Shown: positions 42,930 through 52,141 of the stretch, one piece after another | How positions within the stretch are numbered: the first letter of the stretch is position 1 | Layout: the number at the start of each line of letters is the position of its first letter | Assembly: GCF_014596575.1 (NCBI RefSeq) | Contig: NZ_NASZ01000003.1 | Location: 215,288-279,287 of the forward strand | Direction: 5' to 3' | Origin: Flavobacterium pokkalii | GTDB taxonomy: Bacteria; Bacteroidota; Bacteroidia; Flavobacteriales; Flavobacteriaceae | DNA: 64,000 nucleotides | The notes under the pieces: model-generated | What the model was told of the DNA's origin: nothing | The model's database searches: none | Seen by the model: only the letters and a program-made list of their open reading frames with translations | Made by a program: the position numbers and the translations under genes

Positions 42930-43211
42930 ATGACACTTTACAACCATACCTTCGAAAAATTTGACTCTAATTATTTTGCATCAGCAACTTTAAGTATCTT
43001 GGTACAAAGCTGTTTAGGAGGTGCTGCAGCAATGGCTGTATTAGCCAACGGAACTTCGTTAACACAAATGATTCAACTGGTGCTTGTAGTATTTATTTCA
43101 ATGTTAGCGAATACTTCTATTTTAGCACAAATGAAACACAAAGTTGTTTTTAATGCCGTTTTGTTAAGCATGATTTCAAGCGTATTCTTCATCATTATAA
43201 ACAATTTATAA
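42930..43211 (+). CDS. Small integral membrane protein, partner of truncated haemoglobin
   Basis: 93 residues from the ATG at 42930; a GTG at 42909 overlaps the -7 promoter box and is rejected. Three likely membrane helices (about 18-40, 45-62, 70-90). It has no motif I recognise. Its stop codon abuts the ATG of the haemoglobin gene, and it shares the promoter with the Crp/Fnr palindrome, so it is probably part of the same stress response, perhaps an electron or NO-handling membrane partner (inference). Confidence 0.72.
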   Translation: MTLYNHTFEKFDSNYFASATLSILVQSCLGGAAAMAVLANGTSLTQMIQLVLVVFISMLANTSILAQMKHKVVFNAVLLSMISSVFFIIINNL

Positions 43212-43607
43212 ATGAAAAAAGACATTGAAAACAGAGCTGATATTTCGGTTCTAATACATCAATTTTATGATCAAATAAGGGCTGATGAAGAAATTAGCCC
43301 TTATTTTAACGAACTCATTGCTGACTGGGACTCCCACCTAGAAAAGCTAATTGATTTTTGGGAAACTAATTTATTCGGCATCCGTAAATACAAAGGCAAT
43401 CCAATTGCCGTTCATAACAAAGTAGACGAATATTTTAATAGTCAAATTAGCGCTAACGAATTTGGTATTTGGCTGAACTATTGGTTCCAAACTTTAGACA
43501 GTCTTTTTGAAGGTCAAAATGTAGAAATCCTGAAATACAGAGCCAGAAGAATGGGCACTAATATTTACATTAATATGTTTAGAAACCGAATTGTTTCAGC
43601 GCAATAA
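43212..43607 (+). CDS. Group III truncated haemoglobin
   Basis: 131 residues. The start ENRADISVLIHQFYDQIRADEEISPYFNELI, FWETNLFGIRKYKGNPIAVHNKV and NEFGIWLNYWFQTLDSLF align with class III truncated globins such as Campylobacter Ctb; His68 in NPIAVH is the expected proximal haem ligand. Such proteins bind O2 or NO and are often induced by nitrosative stress. Co-transcribed with the small membrane protein. Its stop codon overlaps the first base pairs of a RAYT palindrome. Confidence 0.92.
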   Translation: MKKDIENRADISVLIHQFYDQIRADEEISPYFNELIADWDSHLEKLIDFWETNLFGIRKYKGNPIAVHNKVDEYFNSQISANEFGIWLNYWFQTLDSLFEGQNVEILKYRARRMGTNIYINMFRNRIVSAQ

Positions 43608-43636
43608 TTTGACAACTTTTAAAAAGTTGTCAAATT
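43606..43636. repeat. RAYT palindrome, copy 1
   Basis: AATTTGACAACTTTT and AAAAGTTGTCAAATT are exact complements around a single A. It lies between the haemoglobin stop and the 3' end of the transposase gene. Confidence 0.9.
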
Positions 43637-43643
43637 TTAATTT

Positions 43644-44288
43644 TCAATCTTCAATATAAAAATCTCTTTCTATTGAATCCATTCTCTTTACATATTCTAT
43701 ATGCGAATATGTAAAATTATCAACATCATCAAAATAACTTAAAACTTCTTTTTTGAATAATTTAGTTTCTTTTTCAGAAATTAAATTATGATAGGATGAC
43801 CATTTCCAATCTCTAAAATCCTTAACGAGACTGTGCTTTTGCGCATTCGTATTTATATAACAGGTCAATTCTCTTAAATAATTTTCTTCTTCCACCCTTA
43901 CTCTTTTAAAAGGTGTTTGAAAAAGAGTACCTACTCTGCTATTTTCTTTATTAAAAGCCATAGCATAGCTTTGAAAAAACTTCTTAAATTGATTACTTAT
44001 AATATCATGTGTTGTTGATGATTCATTTGATTTTTTAAAATTTGACAACTTTTCAAAAGTTGTCAAATCTGTCAAATCATTTATTTTTATCAAAAAATGA
44101 AAATGATTACCTAACAAACAATAAGCATATATTTTAATGTAATTTGAAAGGTATTTATCAAATTGTCGAATAAAAAAATGATAATTTCTATCAGACAAAA
44201 ACATTGGTTTTCTATCTATACTTCTATTATAGACATGATAAATTCCATTGTTTTCAAAACGAGTAAAATAATGTTCTGTTTTTGCCAT
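43644..44288 (-). CDS. RAYT-like Y1 (HUH) transposase
   Basis: 214 residues. YHVYNRSIDRKPMFLSDRNY at the N-terminus, the HUH metal motif HFHFLI in CLLGNHFHFLIKI (about 59-70) and the later LFQTPFKRVRVEEENYLRELTCYINTNAQKH, where Tyr in YLREL/YINTN supplies the nucleophile, are typical of REP-associated tyrosine transposases. Exact copies of a short palindrome flank the gene on both sides and a third lies inside it (encoding about residues 74-83). No terminal inverted repeats of a classic insertion sequence are needed for this family. Confidence 0.9.
   Translation of the reverse strand: MAKTEHYFTRFENNGIYHVYNRSIDRKPMFLSDRNYHFFIRQFDKYLSNYIKIYAYCLLGNHFHFLIKINDLTDLTTFEKLSNFKKSNESSTTHDIISNQFKKFFQSYAMAFNKENSRVGTLFQTPFKRVRVEEENYLRELTCYINTNAQKHSLVKDFRDWKWSSYHNLISEKETKLFKKEVLSYFDDVDNFTYSHIEYVKRMDSIERDFYIED
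44040..44068. repeat. RAYT palindrome, copy 2, inside the transposase gene
   Basis: ATTTGACAACTTTT C AAAAGTTGTCAAAT, in frame within the coding sequence, followed by CTGTCAAATC. It encodes the DLTTFEKLSNF segment just after the HUH motif. Confidence 0.9.
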
Positions 44289-44309
44289 TATTATTCATTT
44301 TGTTTGTGA

Positions 44310-44340
44310 GATTTGACAACTTTTTGAAAGTTGTCAAATC
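44310..44340. repeat. RAYT palindrome, copy 3
   Basis: GATTTGACAACTTT and AAAGTTGTCAAATC around TTG, between the transposase start and the 3' end of the phosphopantetheinyl transferase gene. Confidence 0.9.
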
Positions 44341-44343
44341 TGT

Positions 44344-44976
44344 CTATTTCTCTAAAGCATACACTAAAGTAAAATTTTCCACTTCTTCAAAAAAGATTTG
44401 GAACTCTTTATTCCAACCCGAAAAATGAAGATTTGCTAAAGTTTCCGTCTGATTCAAATCGAATGCATTTACAGCAATATGATCTTTAAAACTGATTCCT
44501 TTTTCGTTTTGAATTTTAAAAATTGCTTCTTTGGCTCCCCAAATTACCGTTAATTTCCGAATATACTCTGCGGTTTCTTCGCGGTTTAAATATTGAAATT
44601 CGGCATCGCAAAATTTATCGGCAATTCGAATAATTTTCTCCCTTTGCAATTCTATATCGATTCCTACGACCTCATCACTAACAATAATTGACGAAAATTG
44701 ATGCGAATGCGTGATTGAAATATGCTTTCCATCATGCAAATGTGGTTTTCCAAAGGCATCATAATACAAATCAAAATCGGTATAACCAGCTTCTTCCAAC
44801 AGTTTACGTACACTCAGAAATCCGCGTTGGTGCATTTCGGATTTCATATTACTAATGCGTTCCTGACACACCGGATTTAAACGAACTTCCTGAACCAATT
44901 GCTCAAAAGATTCGGTTATTTTCCAAATATAAATGTGCGTCGTAGCATTAAATTCTATCTTCTTGAATAAAGGCAT
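44344..44976 (-). CDS. 4'-phosphopantetheinyl transferase superfamily protein (Sfp type)
   Basis: About 210 residues from the ATG at 44976 (MPLFKKIEFNATTHIYIWKI); the open frame continues to 45045 but there it overlaps a structured spacer. Signatures: GKPHLHDGKHISITHSHQFSS, VVGIDIELQREKI with the Mg-binding Asp/Glu, and WGAKEAIFKIQNEKGISF. It transfers phosphopantetheine from CoA to a carrier protein, either fatty-acid ACP or a secondary-metabolite carrier. Only the family is certain. Divergent from ahcY. Confidence 0.85.
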   Translation of the reverse strand: MPLFKKIEFNATTHIYIWKITESFEQLVQEVRLNPVCQERISNMKSEMHQRGFLSVRKLLEEAGYTDFDLYYDAFGKPHLHDGKHISITHSHQFSSIIVSDEVVGIDIELQREKIIRIADKFCDAEFQYLNREETAEYIRKLTVIWGAKEAIFKIQNEKGISFKDHIAVNAFDLNQTETLANLHFSGWNKEFQIFFEEVENFTLVYALEK

Positions 44977-45043
44977 TCTTCTAGGTTGTGATTTGTTAGA
45001 TGCAACTTTCGCTCTGAATACTTTTAGCCCTGACAGTAACGAC

Positions 45044-45091
45044 ATCCTTTCCTGCCGGGGTTCGGTTGGAAAGATACAGTGAATGGCAGGA
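45044..45091. other. Structured spacer element between divergent genes
   Basis: Plus strand: ATC-C-TTTCC pairs with GGAAAGAT (45044-45075) over an inner CCG/CGG stem. The alternative pairing TCCTGCC (45050-45056) with GGCAGGA (45085-45091) uses the same bases. It is unusually G/C-rich for this genome. Two exclusive folds suggest an RNA switch or a conserved small RNA; I do not recognise the class. Confidence 0.4.
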
Positions 45092-45191
45092 TTAGCTTCT
45101 AAAAAACATTCTTAAACTAAAGTTCTAAATATTAAGACCTTAAACAATTCATAAATATTTTAGAAATTAGTTTAATTCTAAAGTTATTACG

Positions 45192-45199
45192 TAAATTTG
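45192..45199 (+). promoter_or_regulatory. -7 promoter box of ahcY
   Basis: TAAATTTG, predicting a leader of about 25 bases. Confidence 0.55.
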
Positions 45200-45230
45200 C
45201 AAAAAATTTATAATTACAAATATACTATAA

Positions 45231-46547
45231 ATGAGTACTACAACAATTCCATATGTACCATACAAAGTTAAAGACATTGCTTTGGCTGAATGGGGAAGAA
45301 AAGAAATTCAATTAGCTGAAGCTGAAATGCCAGGATTAATGGCAATTCGTGAAGAATACGGTCCTTCTCAGCCATTAAAAGGTGCTAGAATTGCAGGATG
45401 TTTACACATGACTATCCAAACTGCAGTTTTAATCGAAACTTTGGTTGCTTTAGGAGCCGAAGTTACCTGGTCTTCTTGTAACATTTTCTCTACTCAGGAT
45501 CATGCTGCTGCTGCTATTGCTGCTGCAGGAATTCCGGTTTATGCCTGGAAAGGCCTTAACGAAGAAGAATTTGACTGGTGTATTGAGCAAACATTATTCT
45601 TTGGTGAAGACAGAAAACCATTGAACATGATTTTAGATGATGGTGGAGACTTAACTAATATGGTTTTTGACCGTTACCCTGAATTAACAAAAGACATCAA
45701 AGGACTTTCTGAAGAAACTACTACAGGAGTTCACCGTTTATACGAAAGAATGAAAAACGGAACTTTAGTAATGCCTGCAATCAACGTAAATGATTCTGTT
45801 ACTAAGTCTAAATTTGATAACAAATACGGATGTAAAGAGTCGGCTGTTGATGCTGTACGTCGTGCTACAGACGTGATGTTAGCTGGAAAAAGAGTGGTTG
45901 TTTGCGGATACGGTGACGTTGGTAAAGGGACAGCTGCTTCTTTCCGTGGAGCTGGTTCTATCGTAACTGTTACTGAAATCGACCCAATCTGTGCTTTACA
46001 AGCTGCAATGGACGGTTATGAAGTAAAACGTTTAGATACTGTAGTTGATAACGCAGATATCATCATCACTACAACGGGTAACTTTAACATTGTAAGAGGA
46101 GAGCACTTCTTAAAAATGAAAGATAAAGCTATCGTTTGTAATATTGGACACTTCGATAACGAAATTGACATGGCTTGGCTGAATACTAACTACGGTGCAA
46201 CTAAATCAGAAGTTAAACCCCAAGTTGATATTTATAACGTAGAAGGAAAAGAAATTATCATCCTTGCTGAAGGACGTTTGGTAAATTTAGGATGTGCAAC
46301 TGGTCACCCATCGTTTGTAATGTCTAACTCATTCTCAAACCAAACTTTAGCTCAAATTGAACTTTGGAATAACTCAGCTGCTTACGGAAACGAAGTATAT
46401 ATGTTACCAAAACATTTAGATGAAAAAGTTGCTGCTTTACACCTTAAAAAATTAAGTGTAGAATTGGAAGTACTTTCTCAAGAACAAGCTGATTATATTG
46501 GTGTTGCTGTTGAAGGCCCATTCAAACCGGAATATTACAGATACTAG
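45231..46547 (+). CDS. ahcY: Adenosylhomocysteinase
   Basis: 438 residues, full length. [42 protein letters not shown] in the substrate domain, [12 protein letters not shown], the NAD-binding [34 protein letters not shown] and the C-terminal PFKPEYYRY are all conserved. It splits S-adenosylhomocysteine into adenosine and homocysteine, keeping methylation running. Single gene with its own promoter and terminator. Confidence 0.98.
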   Translation: MSTTTIPYVPYKVKDIALAEWGRKEIQLAEAEMPGLMAIREEYGPSQPLKGARIAGCLHMTIQTAVLIETLVALGAEVTWSSCNIFSTQDHAAAAIAAAGIPVYAWKGLNEEEFDWCIEQTLFFGEDRKPLNMILDDGGDLTNMVFDRYPELTKDIKGLSEETTTGVHRLYERMKNGTLVMPAINVNDSVTKSKFDNKYGCKESAVDAVRRATDVMLAGKRVVVCGYGDVGKGTAASFRGAGSIVTVTEIDPICALQAAMDGYEVKRLDTVVDNADIIITTTGNFNIVRGEHFLKMKDKAIVCNIGHFDNEIDMAWLNTNYGATKSEVKPQVDIYNVEGKEIIILAEGRLVNLGCATGHPSFVMSNSFSNQTLAQIELWNNSAAYGNEVYMLPKHLDEKVAALHLKKLSVELEVLSQEQADYIGVAVEGPFKPEYYRY

Positions 46548-46579
46548 TATTAAGTAATTAGTATCAAGTATTAAGATAG

Positions 46580-46610
46580 AACCCTTACAGAAATGTGAGG
46601 GTTTTTTTAT
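46580..46610 (+). terminator. Intrinsic terminator after ahcY
   Basis: AACCCTTACA and TGTGAGGGTT (one G-T pair) around GAAA, then a T-run. Confidence 0.88.
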
Positions 46611-46616
46611 ACGAAA

Positions 46617-47108
46617 TTAATATTTCTCAAAAGTTAAATATGAAACTATTTCATTATTAAACTTTTTCACGAATACAATCTTAGTATTTGTTTCCATAAC
46701 AGATTGCCACTCTCCTTCAATTTTCAAAAGATCATTTGGAGAAACAAAACTTAATGCAATAAAACAACCAAATTCTAAGACTTCTTGAGAAGGATTGTAA
46801 CTAATAATTTTTTGATAAACAGACCAAATACCCTCATATTTATTTGCTTGATAATTAACCTCAACTTTTCCAGAATTAACATTTAAAACATCTTCATTTT
46901 TATTGAATTTAAAAACATAGGAAGAATAAAGACTGGTCTCTTCTAATCCATTATTGCTAAAAAAAGTAATTTTCCAAGTTGAAGCATTCAATTTTGTGCT
47001 TAAAGCATAAGGGACGACTCCGCCCGAATGTTCATAATCATCAAGTCCACTTGCGTCAGTCCCACAAGAATACGACACTAATAACAATATTAAAACCAAC
47101 TTTTTCAC
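46617..47108 (-). CDS. Lipoprotein of unknown function
   Basis: 163 residues. SPII signal LLLVSYSC (Cys15) followed by GTDASGLDDYEHSG. The rest has beta-rich segments (WKITFFSNNGLEETSLYSSYVFKFNKNEDVL, EGIWSVYQKI, LLKIEGEWQSVMETNTKIVFVKK), the layout of calycin/lipocalin-like small lipoproteins common in Flavobacterium. I cannot assign a function. It is convergent with ahcY and divergent from the TPR gene. Confidence 0.7.
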   Translation of the reverse strand: MKKLVLILLLVSYSCGTDASGLDDYEHSGGVVPYALSTKLNASTWKITFFSNNGLEETSLYSSYVFKFNKNEDVLNVNSGKVEVNYQANKYEGIWSVYQKIISYNPSQEVLEFGCFIALSFVSPNDLLKIEGEWQSVMETNTKIVFVKKFNNEIVSYLTFEKY

Positions 47109-47173
47109 GACAAAAAAATCAATAATTCACTCCTTAAAGTTACAAAATAAAAAAATCAAAAAACATATAATTA

Positions 47174-47204
47174 TTTGATTTAAAGCTTATTTGACTTAAA
47201 TTTG
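47174..47204 (+). promoter_or_regulatory. Promoter of TPR lipoprotein gene
   Basis: TTTG (47174-47177), a 19-base gap, TAAATTTG (47197-47204): a near-ideal -33/-7 pair about 20 bases before the ATG. Confidence 0.75.
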
Positions 47205-47224
47205 AATAGCCAAATTCAGAAATC

Positions 47225-48943
47225 ATGAGAACTATTTTAAAAATAATAATAGTCTGTGTTTTATTTTTTTCTTGTAAAAAAGAAACCTCTGAAAAAGAGA
47301 AAATCGTTGCAGGAAAAAACAGTTTAAGTTGTGCTCCTGCTACTACCGATACTAAATGGTTTGAAACCGATAACAAAGCACCTCTTTTTGATGGCTTGGA
47401 TATTATCCACTTTCCAATATCTACTAAAAATACTGAAGCTCAAAAATATTTCAATCAGGGATTAGCCCTTGCCTACGGTTTTAATCATGCAGAAGCAGCA
47501 CGCTCATTCTATTATGCTACAAAATTAGATCCGCAATGCGCCATGTGTTTTTGGGGATATGCCTATGTGCTAGGTCCTAATTACAATGCCGGAATGGAAC
47601 CAGATAATTACGAACGGGCATACAAAGCCATTCAAACTGCGATTCAACTTTCAGATAAGGCTACTACCAAAGAAAAAGCATTAATTATGGCTTTATCCAA
47701 AAGATATGTTTCCAAACCAGTAGAAGATCGAAGTTCTTTAGACAAAGCTTATTCTGAGGCTATGAAAAAAGTTGCAGCAAATTATCCTGATGACGATGAT
47801 ATTGCAGCCATTTATGTCGAATCGATAATGGATTTACATCCTTGGGACTTGTATGAGAAAAATGGAACTCCAAAAAAATGGACTCCTGAAATCGAATCCT
47901 TATTAACAAAAATACTAGCTCGAAACCCCAAACATATTGGCGCCAATCATTTCTATATCCATGCCGTAGAAGCGTCCAATTCTCCCGAAAGAGGCAATCA
48001 GTCTGCTAAATTGTTTGACGAAGGCCTTGTTCCCGGCTCAGGACATCTGATTCACATGCCTTCTCATATTTACATCAGAACCGGTGAATATCATAAAGGC
48101 ACAGTTGCCAATATAAACGCCGTCAAAAAAGACAGCAGTTATGTAACTTTATGCCACGCACAGGGAGCTTATCCGCTGGCTTACTATCCGCACAATTATC
48201 ATTTTATGGCTGCTTGCGCTACATTAGAAGGAAATTACAAATGGGCAATGCTGGCCGCCAACAAAACCTCTGAACTTGTACATCCTAAAACTATGATTGA
48301 ACCCGGATGGTCAACGCTGCAACATTATTATGTAATCCCCTATTTTGTAGCTGTAAAATTTGGAAAATGGAACGAAATTCTAAAAATGAAATTAGTATCA
48401 GACACCTTAAAATATCCGTTAGCTATTTCTCATTATGCAAAAGGCATGGCATATCTTGGTAAAAAAGATTTTACAAAAGCCAAAGCCGAATTGGTCAAAC
48501 TCGAAATTTTAGCCAATGATCCCTCCATGAAAAAAATGACCATTTGGGAACTTAACTCCATGTATGATATTCTGCAAATTGCAACTAAGGTTCTTAAAGG
48601 AGAAATTTTAGCTTCTGAAAAAAAATACGACCAAAGTATTTCACTACTTGAAAAAGCTATAAAAACAGAAGACAATCTCAACTACAACGAACCTCCGGAT
48701 TGGTTTTTCTCGGTAAGACATCATTTAGGAGCTGTTCAAATTGAAGCCAAAAAATATAACGAAGCCATCAAAACCTACGAAATAGATCTCAAACAATTCC
48801 CAAACAACGGATGGGCGCATCAAGGATTAAAATTAGCTTATGAAAAATTAGGCAAACAAAATTTAGCCAAAGAAATAGACCGTAAAATAACCAAAAGCTG
48901 GGCCACAGCAGATATTAAAATAGCCACCTCAAGAATCAAATAA
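47225..48943 (+). CDS. TPR-repeat lipoprotein
   Basis: 572 residues. SPII signal (VLFFSCKKE, Cys17). TPR-like helical pairs are visible, e.g. AQKYFNQGLALAYGFNHAEAARSFYYATKLDPQCAMCFWGYAYVLGPNYNAG (in part) at about 76-125 and KKYNEAIKTYEIDLKQFPNNGWAHQGLKLAYEKLG near the end. CAMCFWG and HFYIHAVEAS, HMPSHIYIRTGEYHKG are conserved in a family of Bacteroidota and proteobacterial TPR proteins of unknown function. It should sit in the periplasm or outer membrane and bind partner proteins. Confidence 0.8.
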   Translation: MRTILKIIIVCVLFFSCKKETSEKEKIVAGKNSLSCAPATTDTKWFETDNKAPLFDGLDIIHFPISTKNTEAQKYFNQGLALAYGFNHAEAARSFYYATKLDPQCAMCFWGYAYVLGPNYNAGMEPDNYERAYKAIQTAIQLSDKATTKEKALIMALSKRYVSKPVEDRSSLDKAYSEAMKKVAANYPDDDDIAAIYVESIMDLHPWDLYEKNGTPKKWTPEIESLLTKILARNPKHIGANHFYIHAVEASNSPERGNQSAKLFDEGLVPGSGHLIHMPSHIYIRTGEYHKGTVANINAVKKDSSYVTLCHAQGAYPLAYYPHNYHFMAACATLEGNYKWAMLAANKTSELVHPKTMIEPGWSTLQHYYVIPYFVAVKFGKWNEILKMKLVSDTLKYPLAISHYAKGMAYLGKKDFTKAKAELVKLEILANDPSMKKMTIWELNSMYDILQIATKVLKGEILASEKKYDQSISLLEKAIKTEDNLNYNEPPDWFFSVRHHLGAVQIEAKKYNEAIKTYEIDLKQFPNNGWAHQGLKLAYEKLGKQNLAKEIDRKITKSWATADIKIATSRIK

Positions 48944-49025
48944 GCCCCAATAAATATAATTTTTACACTTTTAATTAAACCTTTCCGGTTAATTAACATC
49001 TTATGTTAAGTTTAACCAAATTATT

Positions 49026-51833
49026 ATGTGTAAATATTTATCATTTCTGTTCTTATTATGCTTTCCTTTTTTAGCATCGGCTCAGGGCAGCTACATCTTA
49101 AAAGGAAAAGTACTCAACATCAACAACCAACTTCCGCTGGAATCGGCAACTGTATACATTACAACCGTAAAAGATTCTACAGTTTTAGAATACACTTTAA
49201 CCGATAAAAACGGAGACTTCAATTTTGCTGCGAAGAAAAACGACAAACCTGTATTTTTGAAAGTCACTTACATGGGATTTGACACTTTTATCGAAGAACA
49301 AAAAGGAATTACATCTAATAAAGATTTTAACAACATCTATCTTTCTGAATCAGTTAACACATTGAACGAAGTAACCGTAAAAGGCGAAGATCCTCCTATT
49401 AGAATTAAAAATGACACCATAGAATTCAAGGCTTCCTTATTCAAAACACGTCCGGATGCTAACGTAGAAGCTCTTTTAAAACAACTTCCCGGAATTGAAG
49501 TGGATAGCGACGGGAAAATTACCGCTAATGGTAAGGAAGTTACACAGGTTTTAGTGAACGGCAAACCTTTCTTTGACCGTGATGGTGCTATGGCTTTAAA
49601 AAATCTTCCTGCAGAAATCATTAATAAAGTTCAAATTTCTGATTTTAAAACTAAAAAAGAAGAATATTCTAAAGACCAGGCTGCTTCAGACAATTCCAGT
49701 ATCAACCTGACGATTGATGAAGATAAAAACAAAGGTTATTTTGGAAAATTCATGGGTGGTTATGGTACTGACGACCGCTATGAATCCAGTTTTATTCTGA
49801 ATTATTTTAACAATAAACGAAAAATAAGTCTGCTAGGTTCTTCTAACAATATTAATGCACAGGGATTTTCGCAGGACGAAGTTTTTGACAACATGGGCGG
49901 CGGAAGAAACAGCCGCGGATCAACCGTAAACAGAAGTCAGGCGAATGGAATCACTACATCCAATTTACTTGGTTTTAACTATTCTGACGAATTAATCAAA
50001 AATTTTAATTCTAATGCAAGTTATAACTATGCAGATGCCCATACTGAAAACAAACACTATTCTGAATCAACTGAGTTACGTCCGGATGGTAATTCCTATT
50101 TTACCGTTTCCGATTCCAAAACAGACAGCAGAAACAGCAGCCACAAAGCCAATGTAGAATTAGAATACAAAATATCACCAACGGTACGATTATTTGTTGC
50201 TCCCAGATTCAACACCTCTATTACCGAAAGCAATCCGGAATCCAGCAGTAGCAGTACTAATTTAACAGATGATAGTCTTGCTAATGACGCCTCTTCAAAA
50301 TCTGCTAACAGAAGTGAATCGAACAGTTTTAGCAACTCGATTAACTTCAATAAATCTTTTGAGAAAAAAGCCCGAAATTTAAGCTTCGTATTCAATAACA
50401 ACAATTCGAATTCGAATTCGAATAACTTCATAGAATCTGAAACAAATTTCTACACGACCAACAGACAGATTCTAAGAGACCAAAACATTAAAAACAGAAG
50501 TGTTAGCGATTCTTATTCTGCCGAAATTGAATATACCGAACCCGTAACCGATTCCATTCGATTTAAAATTGGAGTAGAATACAATTACCAAAACAACATT
50601 AACGATAATAAAACTTTTGATGATATCGGAAACGATGTTTACACCAATATTAACGAAGATCAAACAACCTTTTTGACTTCTAAACAAAATAGTATTGTTC
50701 CAAAAACAGGGATTCGTTTTCAAAAAAACAAATTCACTTTTGACATCAATTCATCAGCCTCTATCTTACAATACGACAACCATTCGTTTTACAAAGGAAA
50801 TGCCATCGATTTGAATCAAAAATACATATTACCAAGCAATGCTTTACAAATTCGATACCGAGCAGATCGTTCTAAAAATTTGACTTTTAGATACAACTAC
50901 GATCAATCGTTACCTTCGGCATCCCAATTGCTGCCAATTCAAAACGTATCCAACACTTTAAATACTGTTACCGGAAATCCGGATTTGAATCCTACAGAAA
51001 CCCATAGTGCAAGATTAAACTATAGAAATTTTGATTTCCGCACCCGTTCCGGATACAACTTTTATTTGAATGCCAATTATAACAAAAACGATGTTATTAG
51101 CACTTCTATTTACAATACTGATAACAGCCGTACCACAACTTACACTAATATTTCAGGAACCTATTCCTTTTCCGGAGGTGGTAGTTGGAATAAATCTATC
51201 AAACAGGAATCTAATTTATTGAGATACGGAATTGCCTTAAACGCAAATTATAATTTCGACAAAGGATTCACCAATGGCGTTTTATACGGAGCTACTTCCA
51301 AAGGAATTACACCAAGAATCTATTTAAATTATGATTATGGCGAATTTTTCACTGTCGCTCCTTCTTATAATTTCTCTTATAATGAAACCGATTATGATAT
51401 CAGTTCGCTTAAATCAAGATCCAATGTAGTACACCGAATTAATCTGCAAACAACATCATATTGGCCAACCAATTGGATTTGGGGGAATGATTTTGGTTAC
51501 ACTTACAACTCCATCAATCAAAGTTTCTACTTATGGAATACCAGTTTATCATACACTTTCTTAAACAAAACCTTTGTTGCCAAGGTAAAAGTTTATGACA
51601 TTTTAAACCAAAACCAAAGTATCACCCGAAGCATTTCATCAACGGCAGTTACTGACAACTACAATACGGTTTTACAACGCTATGCAATGTTCTCACTTAC
51701 TTATAAAATTCAAAACTTCTCAGGAACACAAAAAGCTCCCGGAAGAAACAACCGTAACATGGAAGGCATGGACAGAGGCAATCGCCCACCGGGAGGATTT
51801 GGTGGCGGCAGACCCGGAGGCCCAATGGATTAA
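49026..51833 (+). CDS. Outer-membrane beta-barrel protein with CarboxypepD_reg-like domain
   Basis: 935 residues. Signal peptide 1-19 (ending ASAQ), then a carboxypeptidase-regulatory-like domain (about 22-108: LKGKVLNINNQLPLESATVYI) and a plug-like region (TLNEVTVKGEDPPIRIKNDTIEFKA, DANVEALLKQLPGIEVDSDGKITANGKEVTQVLVNGKPFF in part). A long barrel with Asn/Ser-rich loops follows, and a Gly/Pro-rich tail (PPGGFGGGRPGGPMD) after the last strand. This is the OMP_b-brl_3 type: TonB-receptor-like but of unknown substrate. The short run SNSNSNSN near 450 shows local repeat slippage. Confidence 0.85.
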   Translation: MCKYLSFLFLLCFPFLASAQGSYILKGKVLNINNQLPLESATVYITTVKDSTVLEYTLTDKNGDFNFAAKKNDKPVFLKVTYMGFDTFIEEQKGITSNKDFNNIYLSESVNTLNEVTVKGEDPPIRIKNDTIEFKASLFKTRPDANVEALLKQLPGIEVDSDGKITANGKEVTQVLVNGKPFFDRDGAMALKNLPAEIINKVQISDFKTKKEEYSKDQAASDNSSINLTIDEDKNKGYFGKFMGGYGTDDRYESSFILNYFNNKRKISLLGSSNNINAQGFSQDEVFDNMGGGRNSRGSTVNRSQANGITTSNLLGFNYSDELIKNFNSNASYNYADAHTENKHYSESTELRPDGNSYFTVSDSKTDSRNSSHKANVELEYKISPTVRLFVAPRFNTSITESNPESSSSSTNLTDDSLANDASSKSANRSESNSFSNSINFNKSFEKKARNLSFVFNNNNSNSNSNNFIESETNFYTTNRQILRDQNIKNRSVSDSYSAEIEYTEPVTDSIRFKIGVEYNYQNNINDNKTFDDIGNDVYTNINEDQTTFLTSKQNSIVPKTGIRFQKNKFTFDINSSASILQYDNHSFYKGNAIDLNQKYILPSNALQIRYRADRSKNLTFRYNYDQSLPSASQLLPIQNVSNTLNTVTGNPDLNPTETHSARLNYRNFDFRTRSGYNFYLNANYNKNDVISTSIYNTDNSRTTTYTNISGTYSFSGGGSWNKSIKQESNLLRYGIALNANYNFDKGFTNGVLYGATSKGITPRIYLNYDYGEFFTVAPSYNFSYNETDYDISSLKSRSNVVHRINLQTTSYWPTNWIWGNDFGYTYNSINQSFYLWNTSLSYTFLNKTFVAKVKVYDILNQNQSITRSISSTAVTDNYNTVLQRYAMFSLTYKIQNFSGTQKAPGRNNRNMEGMDRGNRPPGGFGGGRPGGPMD

Positions 51834-51866
51834 GCTGCTATAATTATTAATTCAGTTTTCAACGAT

Positions 51867-51901
51867 AAATCCCCTTGTTTTAAATGAAAACAAGGGGATT
51901 T
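51867..51901 (+). terminator. Terminator-like hairpin after beta-barrel gene
   Basis: AAATCCCCTTGTTTT and AAAACAAGGGGATTT around AAATG; strong stem, weak T-run. Confidence 0.75.
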
Positions 51902-52108
51902 GTTATTTGTACCAACTTCTGAAAAAAACGGCAAATTGTTTATTAAAACTATTATTCCTTACTTTAAAAACCTGTCTTAAACCTGACACAAAAAATGTTT
52001 TAAACTTTAGCTGGTGACCCAGGATTCATATCTGTAGCCTTCTGAGCCGTAATCAGATACGCTATTAAAATACAACTAAACTATTTACCCTCATTCATTT
52101 TTAAACAT

Positions 52109-52141
52109 AAAAAAACCCATTCGCTAGGAATGGGTTTTTTA
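52109..52141 (-). terminator. Terminator of rplU-rpmA
   Basis: AAAAAACCCATT and AATGGGTTTTTT around CGCTAGG; T-runs on both strands. Confidence 0.88.

Noticed and set aside
45044..45091. SRP RNA, 6S RNA, SAM or SAH riboswitch next to ahcY
   Set aside because: None of the conserved core strings of these RNAs could be found, and the ahcY promoter box at 45192 would leave the element outside the ahcY transcript.
52000..52060. Minus-strand GAATCCTGGGTCACCAGC resembling a tRNA 3' end
   Set aside because: No matching 5' acceptor strand, D-arm or anticodon arm can be built within 80 bases; at most a remnant.
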